Below are positions 37,001 through 44,136 of a stretch of 64,000 nucleotides of DNA, in pieces. Position 1 is the stretch's first letter. Every line of letters begins with the position of its first letter. The notes beneath the pieces were generated by a model that worked only from the letters and a program-made list of their open reading frames with translations, was not told the origin of the DNA and made no database searches. The translations under genes and the position numbers were made by a program. The DNA is from Arenimonas oryziterrae DSM 21050 = YC6267 (GTDB lineage Bacteria > Pseudomonadota > Gammaproteobacteria > Xanthomonadales > Xanthomonadaceae). The stretch is taken from positions 1 to 64,000 of the forward strand of contig NZ_ATVD01000002.1 of assembly GCF_000420545.1 (NCBI RefSeq), given 5' to 3'.

Positions 37001-37181
37001 GGGCGCGAAAGGTGGGGTCGCGCCACAGCCCGACTTCGGCCGGAATGCGCCCGATCACCTCGTCGCGACGATAGCCGGTGATACGCTCGAACGCCGGATT
37101 GACGTCGCGGAAACGACCATCGTCTGCACTGAGCAGGGCGACGATGCTCTCCGACGACGCGAATGCCTCCAGCAGGCGCAT
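34023..37181 (-). CDS. Multi-PAS GGDEF-EAL cyclic-di-GMP protein
   Basis: A 1052-residue cytoplasmic protein with about five tandem PAS/PAC units (residues 1-625), a GGDEF domain (about 628-785, active-site GGDEF at about 706-710) and an EAL domain (about 805-1045). EAL motifs are all present: EAL, EVTET, DDFGTG, K-D and AEGIE, then QGY. The GGDEF is intact but the product-inhibition RxxD site five residues upstream reads LVQD. Both diguanylate cyclase and phosphodiesterase activity are therefore possible. No membrane segment is seen, so the PAS domains probably sense an internal redox, light or ligand signal. Monocistronic; divergent from msrP. Confidence 0.92.
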   Translation of the reverse strand: MRLLEAFASSESIVALLSADDGRFRDVNPAFERITGYRRDEVIGRIPAEVGLWRDPTFRAQLWESLRVERRIVDAVAAVNCLDGRELPGRLHVEIIQSQGEPMLFCLLQIVPDDHREKAADRIEGLYRGLYLNASEGIFRCLANGGFVDANPAMARILGYDSPAELLLALATDASQFYVDRDQVEATRARLKETGRIEQTRVRVRRRDGTILWVSENLRLIADVDGKSIFYEGSLEDITAQVAAEEALQQTKLLYQVLLDNSRDGVFLIQRGKVRYANEAMADLLGYTPDELIGKDYMTLVDQPDLPAQRSRRQERESGSRVRQLYEVHMRRKDGQVILCEVRADAVDYQGDIASTGTLRDVTEERRQQDVIAAAEARYRELFQDSPAGLFRTGLDGTIIEVNPSMARMIGFDSVEQLRAELRDMLQVYANPDERQVLLERAIRDGSFSQYEVEIRTRDNQRRWVSASVRLDRDEAGNPVSFTGSVLDIQARHEMQQALLRSENKYRTLVEQSQVGVFIMTGSRLVYANHALADMVGRKEAEIVGIDYLELVAPEMLRSLHQERERFLSTGTMRSEYESCLLHSNGQRVYVRVSISPVDLDGVRHTTGTILDITRQREAESRLRFHATHDPLTGLPNRALFNRRLAERLAPDERRGKNAYAVIFLDLDGFKWVNDSLGHSAGDRLLLEIARRLENHLVQDVLIARYGGDEFTLLPEGPCDYERVVGIARQVLDLFEQPFEISGQQVFSAASLGIVLGRPDYESPDQVLRDADTAMYRAKAAGKSGYVVFDEAMHVQARQRLQLETDFRLAFERAEFLLHYQPIVELKTGKLVGAEALVRWQHPKRGLLGPNDFLPVAEETGLIIDLDSWVLREACRQLTHWRKAYPALDGLVVNVNVDERQMASKEMVEDVFHLLQTHQLPPSRLRLEVTETVFRSGRKHAEAQLDSLRALGVGLAVDDFGTGYSSLESFAASAFDALKVDQIFVRDLETNPRHRAIVRTIIGFAKDLGLLLTAEGIETEGQRQMLLELGCEYGQGYLFAQALPPDEFEQRL

Positions 37182-37257
37182 CCCTTTCCCCTGTGAGTGC
37201 CTCTGAGTTCCGAGAATAGCCGTCGCCCCCGATATCGCCTAGCCCCAGGAGAAGCGC

Positions 37258-38223
37258 ATGCTGATTCGTCCCCCCGCGGACATCCCCGAATCGCAGGTCA
37301 CGCCGGAATCGGTCTACCTGAGCCGCCGCAAGTTGATCGGCGTCGCCTTGTCGGCACCCATGTTGGCCTTGGCGGCCTGCAGTCGAGGTGAAGAAAAGGA
37401 CGGCGTGCCGACGCAGGTCGTCGCCGACAGTCCCGACGGCTTTCGCTCCGGCGAAGAGCTCACCCGATTGCAGGATGTGACGAGCTACAACAACTTCTAC
37501 GAATTCGGACTCGGCAAGGGCGATCCTTCCCGCCAGGCCGGCAGTCTGCGAACGCAGCCCTGGTCGGTGACGGTGGCCGGTCACGCCGAGGTCACAGGGC
37601 GCTTCACGCTGGAGGATGTGCTCAAGCTTGCGCCCGCCTCCGAGCGCATCTACCGGCTGCGTTGCGTCGAAGGCTGGTCGATGGTCATCCCCTGGCTGGG
37701 CCTGCCGCTCGCAGCGGTGCTGCAACACTTCAAGCCCACGTCCCGGGCAAAGTTTGTCGCATTCACCACGCTGGCCGACATCGAACAGATGCCTGCGCTT
37801 GCCGATGGCGTGCTCGACTGGCCGTACAAGGAAGGCTTGCGCATCGACGAAGCGATGCATCCCCTCGCCTTTCTTGCGACCGGCTTGTACGGCAAGGCCT
37901 TGCCCAACCAGAACGGCGCACCGCTGCGCCTGGTCGTGCCCTGGAAGTACGGCTTCAAAAGCATCAAGTCGATCGTCGCCATCGAATTTACCGAGACCAT
38001 GCCGACGACAAGCTGGAACGCGTCGGCGCCCGACGAATACGGCTTCTATTCCAATGTGAATCCGGATGTTGCGCATCCGCGCTGGAGCCAGAAATCGGAA
38101 CGGCGCATTGCAGGCACGGCCAGCAAACTGTTCGCCGAGCGCATACCCACACGGCCGTTCAACGGCTATGCCGCGCAGGTCGCCTCGCTTTATGCGGGCA
38201 TGAATCTGAGACAATGGTTCTGA
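37258..38223 (+). CDS. msrP: Protein-methionine-sulfoxide reductase catalytic subunit MsrP
   Basis: A 321-residue periplasmic molybdoenzyme that repairs oxidised methionines in envelope proteins. The twin-arginine motif SRRKL is at residues 22-26 and the molybdenum-ligating Cys136 in LRCVEGWSM. Unusually the signal hydrophobic stretch ends in LALAACSRG, which could be a lipobox (Cys41). An AGGAG site precedes the ATG. It overlaps msrQ as TGATG, the standard pair. Cofactor synthesis genes moeA, moeB and mobA are in this window. Confidence 0.95.
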   Translation: MLIRPPADIPESQVTPESVYLSRRKLIGVALSAPMLALAACSRGEEKDGVPTQVVADSPDGFRSGEELTRLQDVTSYNNFYEFGLGKGDPSRQAGSLRTQPWSVTVAGHAEVTGRFTLEDVLKLAPASERIYRLRCVEGWSMVIPWLGLPLAAVLQHFKPTSRAKFVAFTTLADIEQMPALADGVLDWPYKEGLRIDEAMHPLAFLATGLYGKALPNQNGAPLRLVVPWKYGFKSIKSIVAIEFTETMPTTSWNASAPDEYGFYSNVNPDVAHPRWSQKSERRIAGTASKLFAERIPTRPFNGYAAQVASLYAGMNLRQWF

Positions 38224-38855
38224 TGCGATTTCAAGCGCGCTGGATCGTCGCCAAAGTCGTCGCGCACGTGCTGGCCCTGACGCCGTTGGCGCTGATGATC
38301 TGGGCGGCGGCGAACGACGGACTGGGCGCCGACCCGGTCGCCGAACTCACGCATCGCAGCGGCGACTGGGCGCTGCGGGGGCTGCTCGCCTGTCTTGCGA
38401 TGACGCCGCTACGGCGCCTGTCGGGGCAATCCTGGCCGATCCGCTTCCGGCGACTGCTCGGGCTGTACGCTTTTTTCTACGCAAGCCTGCATCTGGCGGT
38501 GTACGTCGTGCTCGATCTCAACGGCTTCTGGTCGCAGATCCTCACCGACCTCGTCAAACGCCCATTCATCACGGTCGGCTTCACTGCTTGGCTGCTGTTG
38601 CTGCCCCTGGCGATCACCTCGACCCAAGGTTGGATGCGACGACTTGGACGACGCTGGGGACAGCTGCATCGGGCCGTCTATGTGGCGGGCGTGCTCGCGG
38701 TCCTGCATTTTTTCTGGCTGGTCAAAGCCGACCTGCGCGAGCCGCTGATGTATGCGGCAATCCTGGCGGTGTTGCTGGGCCTACGCCTGCTCTGGGCCTG
38801 GCGTCGGCCGGCCGTCAGGCGCCAATCCGCGGCGAGTACACCAGCAGCGCAGTAA
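38223..38855 (+). CDS. msrQ: Protein-methionine-sulfoxide reductase heme-binding subunit MsrQ
   Basis: A 210-residue integral membrane b-type cytochrome with six probable helices of the ferric-reductase-like fold, with His residues in YASLHLAVYV, GQLHRAVYV and VLHFFWLVKAD. It passes quinol electrons to MsrP. It starts within the msrP stop. Its last 41 bases overlap the 3' end of the FHA gene on the other strand, so the Ala/Arg-rich tail is shared coding sequence. Confidence 0.93.
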   Translation: MRFQARWIVAKVVAHVLALTPLALMIWAAANDGLGADPVAELTHRSGDWALRGLLACLAMTPLRRLSGQSWPIRFRRLLGLYAFFYASLHLAVYVVLDLNGFWSQILTDLVKRPFITVGFTAWLLLLPLAITSTQGWMRRLGRRWGQLHRAVYVAGVLAVLHFFWLVKADLREPLMYAAILAVLLGLRLLWAWRRPAVRRQSAASTPAAQ

Positions 38856-39705
38856 GCGCGGCGGCGAGCACGGCCGCCGCTGCGATGAGCCACCACAAGG
38901 CGCCGGGATCGACCTGGGTGCCCGGCGGTGGCTCCGCTTCCGGACCGGTCGGCGGTATCGAGGACGGACGGTCGGCGGCAATCGGGACCTTCACGGCCTG
39001 GATCGTCTGGGTATGGGTCATCGGCCCGCCGCGTACAGCGACGGACTGGCCGCGGGTCGGCAACCCCGGGGCTTCAAGAACGAAACGATGCTGGTCCATG
39101 GCGATCTGGTCGCCGGGAGCCAGCACCGCATCGCGGACCGGCACGCCGTTGACGACGCAGCCCTCGCCCGGGCTCAGAGCCCGCAGGACAACGCGGTCGC
39201 CATGCAGTTCGAACTGGGCGTGACGCTCGGCCAAGGCCGGATCGTCAATGGGGATATCGCAATTGGCCGAGCGGCCGACCACGCGTGGCTCGGTCAGGGT
39301 GAAGCAGCGGCCGAACTGGCTGCCGGATACGGCACGCAGGGCCACGCGAACCGCGCTGACGCGCTGCGCTTCGGCCAGGGCCGGCGGCGCGGCCGGTGGA
39401 ATGCTGCGGTCGATGCTTTCGGGATGGCCGTCGCCAATGACCAGCTGCACCTGCTCGAGCAGGATCTGGTCGCCGATGCGCAACAGGGCAACGCGACGAA
39501 CCGGCCGGGCATTGAGATGCACGCCGGGCGTTCCCGGGGGAACACGCAGCCACAGCCCGCGACGATCGGCAATGATGCTGGCATGGTGAGACGCCAGCCC
39601 GCGCCCGGAGATCGAAATCCCCAAGCCCGTGCGGCTGCCTATGCTCATCTCGCCGTGGTCGAAGGCGACACCGGGGTGTTCGCCATTCGGAAACGTCAAC
39701 TGCAT
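38815..39705 (-). CDS. Twin-FHA-domain tail-anchored membrane protein
   Basis: A 296-residue protein with two forkhead-associated domains: one degenerate at about residues 10-100 (MSIGSRTGLGISISG, ASHHASI) and one canonical at about 150-245 (VVGRSANCDIPIDD, AERHAQFEL). A hydrophobic helix (about 271-292) anchors the C-terminus, leaving FHA domains cytoplasmic. FHA domains bind phosphothreonine; no Ser/Thr kinase is encoded nearby. GGAGGGAAGAG precedes the ATG. The 3' end overlaps msrQ by 41 bases tail to tail. Possible roles include scaffolding or secretion-system signalling; unresolved. Confidence 0.82.
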   Translation of the reverse strand: MQLTFPNGEHPGVAFDHGEMSIGSRTGLGISISGRGLASHHASIIADRRGLWLRVPPGTPGVHLNARPVRRVALLRIGDQILLEQVQLVIGDGHPESIDRSIPPAAPPALAEAQRVSAVRVALRAVSGSQFGRCFTLTEPRVVGRSANCDIPIDDPALAERHAQFELHGDRVVLRALSPGEGCVVNGVPVRDAVLAPGDQIAMDQHRFVLEAPGLPTRGQSVAVRGGPMTHTQTIQAVKVPIAADRPSSIPPTGPEAEPPPGTQVDPGALWWLIAAAAVLAAALTALLVYSPRIGA

Positions 39706-39821
39706 CTCTTCCCTCCGACGGGCGAATCTAGCACAGGGTCTGCGCGGCGATGTTGGTGCAGACGAAAAATGGCCGCAGAATAGGCCGCAAGCGATCCGCA
39801 AGGCCGACAAGGAGGCCGACC

Positions 39822-40097
39822 ATGCCCAGTATCGATATCAAGCGCAGCCACGACAGGCCGCTCGCGGAAGCGAAGCAGTCCATCGATCGTGTCGCCGCCC
39901 ACATCGCCAAGAAGTTTTCCGTCGCCTGCGAATGGGACGGCAATACGCTCAACTTTTCCCGTCCCGGCGTCGACGGCCACATCAAGGTCAGCGCCAAGTC
40001 CGTGCACGTCACGGCCGAATTGGGCTTCCTGCTGATGATGCTCAAGGATTCGGTGGAACGCGAAATCCACCGCTACCTCGACGAAGAATTCGGCTGA
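39822..40097 (+). CDS. Polyhydroxyalkanoic acid system family protein (PHA_gran_rgn)
   Basis: A 91-residue soluble protein matching the small PHA-granule-associated family: MPSIDIKRSHDRPLAEAKQSID at the start, then a beta-rich CEWDGNTLNFSR segment and ISAKSVHVTAELG-like middle, here KVSAKSVHVTAELG. Members are associated with PHA granule formation, function poorly defined. AAGGAGG lies just upstream of the ATG. It is divergent from the FHA gene and overlaps the FFLEELY-type gene by 25 bases at the 3' end. Confidence 0.82.
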   Translation: MPSIDIKRSHDRPLAEAKQSIDRVAAHIAKKFSVACEWDGNTLNFSRPGVDGHIKVSAKSVHVTAELGFLLMMLKDSVEREIHRYLDEEFG

Positions 40098-40801
40098 GCA
40101 AACGGATCGGCATGCCCGGCGAACAGTCGCCGGGACACCTCCATTTCCTGCGCGCCGATGCGTTCGAGAAAGAGGTCGGCGCCGCCCAGCGCTTCGAAGG
40201 CAGTGAATCCGCGTTCCAGAAACGCCTGCAACTCGTGCAGGCCGGCCAGATGGGCCGGCAGCCGGGACGCCTTGAGCAGCTTGAAAATGCCGTGCTTGTG
40301 CACGGCCGCGTCCAGCGTCCGTCCGACGCCGAGCACCAGCTCGATCTGATGGCGCCGCAGCCGGGGACAACCGGCGTGACGGTAGGCGCGCACATAGTCG
40401 GCTAATGAAATCGCGGCCATCGGGTCCTTGCGCGCCGCCAGGGACTCGGCCAGCCGCAAGTCGAACGCGTGGCTGAGCACGGCCAGCTCGATTGCATCGG
40501 CGGCTGCCCGCAGCAAGGTCTCGGGCAGGATCCGCGACATCAGCGGCAGGATCCGCGCGGCGTCCCGGTCACGGGCACTGAAGTCCTTGTCGCCATACAG
40601 ATCGGTGAGAAAGAACTCCGCCGCCGGCCGCATGTTCGGCGTCGCCAGGAAATCCCGGAAACTCGTCTCGAGCCGACGCGCCTGCCACTGCCGCAGCAAA
40701 GGCAGGGTCGGCAGCCGGTTGCGCGGGTCCCGCGCCGGATCATGGACGGCCCGTTGCCAGGCCAGGCGCCGAGCCAGTCGATCTCTGAGGCGCTGGTTCA
40801 T
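40073..40801 (-). CDS. FFLEELY-motif-like family protein
   Basis: A 242-residue soluble, alpha-helical protein. The stretch AEFFLTDLYGDKDFSARD (about residues 59-76) corresponds to the namesake FFLEELY-type motif of a xanthomonad-enriched family of unknown function; this name is recalled and should be confirmed. The ATG follows GGAG at good spacing. It ends inside the convergent PHA-type gene (25-base overlap) and is divergent from the patatin gene, in a neighbourhood of inclusion-body genes. No catalytic motif is visible. Confidence 0.65.
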   Translation of the reverse strand: MNQRLRDRLARRLAWQRAVHDPARDPRNRLPTLPLLRQWQARRLETSFRDFLATPNMRPAAEFFLTDLYGDKDFSARDRDAARILPLMSRILPETLLRAAADAIELAVLSHAFDLRLAESLAARKDPMAAISLADYVRAYRHAGCPRLRRHQIELVLGVGRTLDAAVHKHGIFKLLKASRLPAHLAGLHELQAFLERGFTAFEALGGADLFLERIGAQEMEVSRRLFAGHADPFAQPNSSSR

Positions 40802-40882
40802 TCGGGCTCCGGTCGCATCAAGGCAGGGGGACTGGCGGCGGGACGCCGGCCCGGGGTTTCGTGCCGCGAGACCGGCGTCCCC

Positions 40883-40910
40883 TTGCCGGGTCATCGGCTC
40901 GGGCTACAAT
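40883..40910 (+). promoter_or_regulatory. Sigma-70-type promoter of the patatin gene
   Basis: TTGCCG (40883-40888), a 16-base spacer, and TACAAT (40905-40910), 27 bases upstream of the patatin ATG. Confidence 0.55.
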
Positions 40911-40937
40911 CCCGGCGCTTCCCAAGGGTCCAATAGC

Positions 40938-42194
40938 ATGCTTCTTCTTCAATCTGCCCGGAAGCCACCCAAGAGCCAGGGCCGCATCGGTCTGGCCATC
41001 GCCGGTGGCGGACCGATCGGCGGAATGTACGAACTCGGCGCCCTGCGCGCCCTGGACCAGGCGATCGAAGGCCTCGACCTTACCCGGCTCGAGGTCTATG
41101 TCGGTGTCAGCTCCGGCGCGTTTCTCGCCGCCGGCCTGGCCAACCGCATGAGCACCGGCGACATGTATCGCCTGTTCATCACGGGCGACAGCCACGAGGT
41201 CCGTTTCCGGCCGGAAATCTTCCTGCAGCCGGCCTTCCTCGAATACCTGCAGCGTGCCGCGAACCTGCCGCGCCTGGCCTACGAATGGTGGCGCGACATC
41301 CTCACCGATCCCACCGGCTCGCACCTGAGCGATGTCGTCGGTCGCCTCGGCGGCTTGATCCCCACCGGCATCTTCAACAACGCCGAGATCGAACGCTATC
41401 TGCGCAGCGTCTTCAGCAGCCGCGGCCGTAGCAACGATTTCCGCGAACTCGAGCGCCCGCTTTACGTCGTCGCGGTGGACCTGGACAACGGCAAGGCCGT
41501 GCGCTTCGGCGGTCCGGGCTGGGAAGACGTGCCGATCTCGCGCGCCGTCCAGGCCAGCGCCGCCCTGCCCGGTCTGTATCCGCCGGTGGACATCCGCGGC
41601 CATCATTTCGTCGACGGCGCGCTGCGCCGGACCATGCATGCCTCAGTCGTACTCGACCACGGCGTCGATCTCATGCTGGGCATCAATCCGCTGGTGCCGT
41701 TCAATGCCAGCCGCGCGCACAGCCATCCCGAGGGCCTGGACAAACTCGCCGAAGGTGGCCTGCCCGTCGTGCTGTCGCAGACCTTCCGCACGCTGCTGCA
41801 ATCGCGCATGCAGGTCGGTCTGGCCAAATACGCGCAGCAGTACCCGACGGTCGACCAGATGGTGCTGGAGCCCAACGAGGACGATGGCGAGATGTTCTTC
41901 ACCAACATCTTCAGTTATTCGTCGCGTCAGCGCGTCTGCGAACATGCCTTCCGCAGCACCCTGGCCGACCTGCGCAAACAGCGCGCCGTGCTGGGCCCGA
42001 TGCTCGAACGCCACGGCCTGCGCCTGCGCGACGAGGTTCTCGACGATCCGGATCGCTCGGTCGAAAAAGGCCTCGGCAAGAGTCATCGCTCGACCGAAAC
42101 GACCGCGCGTCTGCATCGTGCGCTCGACGATGTCGATGCCTTGATCGCGAAACGACGCACGCGTCATCGCCGCACCAACACGCGCCGTCGTTGA
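40938..42194 (+). CDS. Patatin-like phospholipase family protein
   Basis: A 418-residue alpha/beta hydrolase. The oxyanion-hole GGGPIGG is at residues 23-29, the nucleophile Ser58 in GVSSG, and the catalytic Asp in FVDGALRR (about 230), so the Ser-Asp dyad is complete. Substrates would be acyl-glycerols, phospholipids or polyester. No signal peptide is seen, so it acts inside the cell. A C-terminal basic tail (KRRTRHRRTNTRRR) could bind membranes, granules or nucleic acid. Its place before a phasin gene suggests inclusion lipid turnover (inference). Confidence 0.88.
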   Translation: MLLLQSARKPPKSQGRIGLAIAGGGPIGGMYELGALRALDQAIEGLDLTRLEVYVGVSSGAFLAAGLANRMSTGDMYRLFITGDSHEVRFRPEIFLQPAFLEYLQRAANLPRLAYEWWRDILTDPTGSHLSDVVGRLGGLIPTGIFNNAEIERYLRSVFSSRGRSNDFRELERPLYVVAVDLDNGKAVRFGGPGWEDVPISRAVQASAALPGLYPPVDIRGHHFVDGALRRTMHASVVLDHGVDLMLGINPLVPFNASRAHSHPEGLDKLAEGGLPVVLSQTFRTLLQSRMQVGLAKYAQQYPTVDQMVLEPNEDDGEMFFTNIFSYSSRQRVCEHAFRSTLADLRKQRAVLGPMLERHGLRLRDEVLDDPDRSVEKGLGKSHRSTETTARLHRALDDVDALIAKRRTRHRRTNTRRR

Positions 42195-42314
42195 TCCGAA
42201 ACACGGCGGCATTACGCTGCCGCCGCCCGCGCCTTGGTGTGAATGCTCTAGACAGGGCCTTCAGATTGGCGCCACACAGGGCTCCGCCCAACCATTTTTC
42301 GAGGGAAGTTGCAC

Positions 42315-42902
42315 ATGGCCAAGCTCAAGAAAACCGTCCGCGCGAAAGCGGCGAGCAGCAAGAACAACGCCGCCGACCTGCAGGCCAAGGCCGAGCAGAT
42401 GTCGCGCTCGCTGGTCGAGTCGGCACAGCAGATCTGGATGGCCGGCGTCGGCGCGTTCAACCGTGCGCAGGGCGAAGGTTCGAAGATGTTCGAAGCGCTG
42501 GTGAAGGAAGGCATGACCATCGAGCAGACCACCCGCAAGCTCACCGCCGGCAAGGTCGACGCCGTGCGTGATGTCGTCGAAGGCCGCGTCGGCGTAGTCC
42601 GCGAACGCGCTTCCGACACCTGGGATCGCCTCGAGAAGGTGTTCGAGGAGCGCGTGCAGCGCGCCCTGAACCGTCTCGGCGTGCCGGGCCGCGAAGAGCT
42701 GGCCGACCTGATCGGTCGCGTCGACGCGCTCACCACCGAGCTCAAGAAGTCGGGCAAGTCGGTGCCGGCCGCCAAGAAGCCGGTCGTGAAGGCCGTCAAG
42801 GCGAGCCGCAAGCCGGCCGCCAAAAAGGCGACCAAAACCGCCAAGGCCGCCAAGCCCTCGCGCAAGACCTTGCCGAAGGCCGCCAAGCCCGTCGCCCCGT
42901 AA
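42315..42902 (+). CDS. Phasin family protein with Lys/Ala-rich tail
   Basis: A 195-residue protein. Residues about 28-145 form the amphipathic helical phasin domain (LVESAQQIWMAGVGAFNRAQ, a classic phasin start), and about 150-195 a histone-H1-like tail of repeated KKP, KAAK and KPA units. Phasins coat PHA granules; the basic tail, as in PhaF, can tether granules to the nucleoid and help segregate them. A GGGAA site lies eight bases before the ATG. An inverted repeat and a terminator follow. Confidence 0.9.
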   Translation: MAKLKKTVRAKAASSKNNAADLQAKAEQMSRSLVESAQQIWMAGVGAFNRAQGEGSKMFEALVKEGMTIEQTTRKLTAGKVDAVRDVVEGRVGVVRERASDTWDRLEKVFEERVQRALNRLGVPGREELADLIGRVDALTTELKKSGKSVPAAKKPVVKAVKASRKPAAKKATKTAKAAKPSRKTLPKAAKPVAP

Positions 42903-42916
42903 CGATTCACGGTTGC

Positions 42917-42976
42917 GCCCGCCAGCCCCAAAAGAAGTTCGTTAGATCCCTCCCCTTACGACTTCGGCTGGCGGGC
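42917..42976 (+). repeat. Long inverted repeat downstream of the phasin gene
   Basis: Perfect 11-bp arms GCCCGCCAGCC (42917-42927) and GGCTGGCGGGC (42966-42976) flank 38 bases that can extend the stem through GAAGTTCGTTA against TTACGACTTC with one bulge and one mismatch. CTTTCT follows. It may be a phasin mRNA 3' structure, a weak terminator or a small RNA. Confidence 0.6.
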
Positions 42977-42992
42977 CTTTCTAACCCGCTCG

Positions 42993-43018
42993 ACGCCCGG
43001 CCCTCGCCGGGCGTTTTT
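42993..43018 (+). terminator. Rho-independent terminator
   Basis: Perfect 9-bp stem ACGCCCGGC / GCCGGGCGT with a CCTC loop followed by a T-tract, 91 bases after the phasin stop and 72 bases before the next gene. Confidence 0.9.
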
Positions 43019-43089
43019 CGTTTTCGCCCTGTCCGGGATACCGGGTTATCCTTCGGGTCCCCCCGCGATACGTTGAGTTGGAGATCTAC

Positions 43090-44061
43090 ATGTCGGCAGC
43101 ATTGGCAGCCATTCTCGTCACCCTGTTTGGACTCGCTGCGGCGGGATGGTGGTTTGGCGTGCACCGGCGCCGGCAGGCGGAAACCGAGGCCGGCATCGAT
43201 GCCTTGGCGGCGATGAAATGGCGCGAATGCGTCGGCCTGGTCCTCGAAGCGCTGAGCCGCGAAGGCTTCCGGGAGGCCCCGGCCTCCCGCCAACCCGGCG
43301 ACGGCGGTACCGAATTCCTGTTGACCCGCAACAACGAGCAGGTCCTGCTCGGCTACAAACACGGCACGGCCTATCGCCTCGGCGAAGCGAACGTGCGCGA
43401 TTTCGCCAACGGCGTGCAATTGGCCGGTGCCACCAGCGGCATCCTCCTGACCCTCGGGTCGGCTGAAGGCACCGCGCGCGATACCGCGCGCCGTTACGGC
43501 GTCGAGGTCATCGACGGCAATGCCTTGTGGCCGAAGGTGCAGGACTATGTGCCCGCACAGATCGTGGAAAACGTCAGGGCCCAGGCCGCGGAAAGAACCC
43601 GCAAGGGTCTGTGGTCGGGTGCGGTCGGCAGCGTCCTGCTCGGCGTGGCGACGTTGCTGCTTGGCAATCCTTTTGATTTTGATGCCGATGCGCCCGTCGC
43701 GCTGCCGGCGGCAAGCACGCAGGCCGCGCCCGCGAAGATCGATTTGGACGCCTCCGCCAAGCAGATCAACGCCGCCGCCGCGGCGATGGCCGAGGTGGCC
43801 AAGATGTCGGAGACCGAACTCGCCCAGCGCCGGGTAGAAGCCGCCACCAAAGTGAGCACCTTCACCCAGGTTGGCAGTGCGGCCTGGTCCACGCAGTCGA
43901 CCCTGCTGGTCATGCTCAAGCGCACCGACGGCGACGAAAAGAACCTCACCCAGGACATCTGCCGGATCCTCACTCAGTACGAGGAACTGCGCTATACGCG
44001 CGTCCAGCTCGACCCGCCCATGAACTCGAACATCCCGGTGCGCTGGCGCTCCTGCCAGTAA
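43090..44061 (+). CDS. Membrane-anchored Mrr-like (restriction endonuclease-fold) protein, probably degenerate
   Basis: A 323-residue protein: N-terminal helix (about 5-23), a domain resembling PF04471/Mrr (about 40-150), a second helix (about 174-192), and an Ala-rich region leading to a C-terminal domain of no known family. In the Mrr part the usual GGID and QCK become GGTEF (Glu75) and GYK (Lys90), followed by the expected SGILLTLG and VEVIDGNALW strands. Nuclease activity is thus doubtful. GGAG lies seven bases before the ATG. It sits between the phasin and the acyl-CoA reductase-like gene. A function in membranes or inclusions is unknown. Confidence 0.7.
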   Translation: MSAALAAILVTLFGLAAAGWWFGVHRRRQAETEAGIDALAAMKWRECVGLVLEALSREGFREAPASRQPGDGGTEFLLTRNNEQVLLGYKHGTAYRLGEANVRDFANGVQLAGATSGILLTLGSAEGTARDTARRYGVEVIDGNALWPKVQDYVPAQIVENVRAQAAERTRKGLWSGAVGSVLLGVATLLLGNPFDFDADAPVALPAASTQAAPAKIDLDASAKQINAAAAAMAEVAKMSETELAQRRVEAATKVSTFTQVGSAAWSTQSTLLVMLKRTDGDEKNLTQDICRILTQYEELRYTRVQLDPPMNSNIPVRWRSCQ

Positions 44062-44086
44062 CGCGCGCACGACGTCCGCAAAAGAA

Positions 44087-44115
44087 AAAACCCGCGCCAA
44101 GCGCGGGTTTTCTCT
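44087..44115. terminator. Bidirectional Rho-independent terminator
   Basis: Perfect 11-bp stem AAAACCCGCGC / GCGCGGGTTTT with a CAA loop, with A-rich and T-rich flanks on both sides, between the convergent Mrr-like and SDR genes. Confidence 0.92.
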
Positions 44116-44136
44116 TTATACGAAGGACGACCGCGC

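Noticed and set aside
34011-37196. A 1061-codon open frame on the plus strand
   Set aside because: It lies exactly antisense to the multi-PAS GGDEF-EAL gene. Its translation is rich in Gln, His and Arg with no domain, a typical mirror frame of a high-GC gene.
42195-42314. GAAACACGG near 42198, like the operator half-sites at 14630
   Set aside because: No GTTTA or similar second half follows at the right spacing, so it is taken as a chance half-site.
42750-42902. Short repeated units suggestive of a direct-repeat array
   Set aside because: They are codons for the Lys/Ala/Pro-rich phasin tail, imperfect and in frame, with no spacers as a CRISPR array would have.
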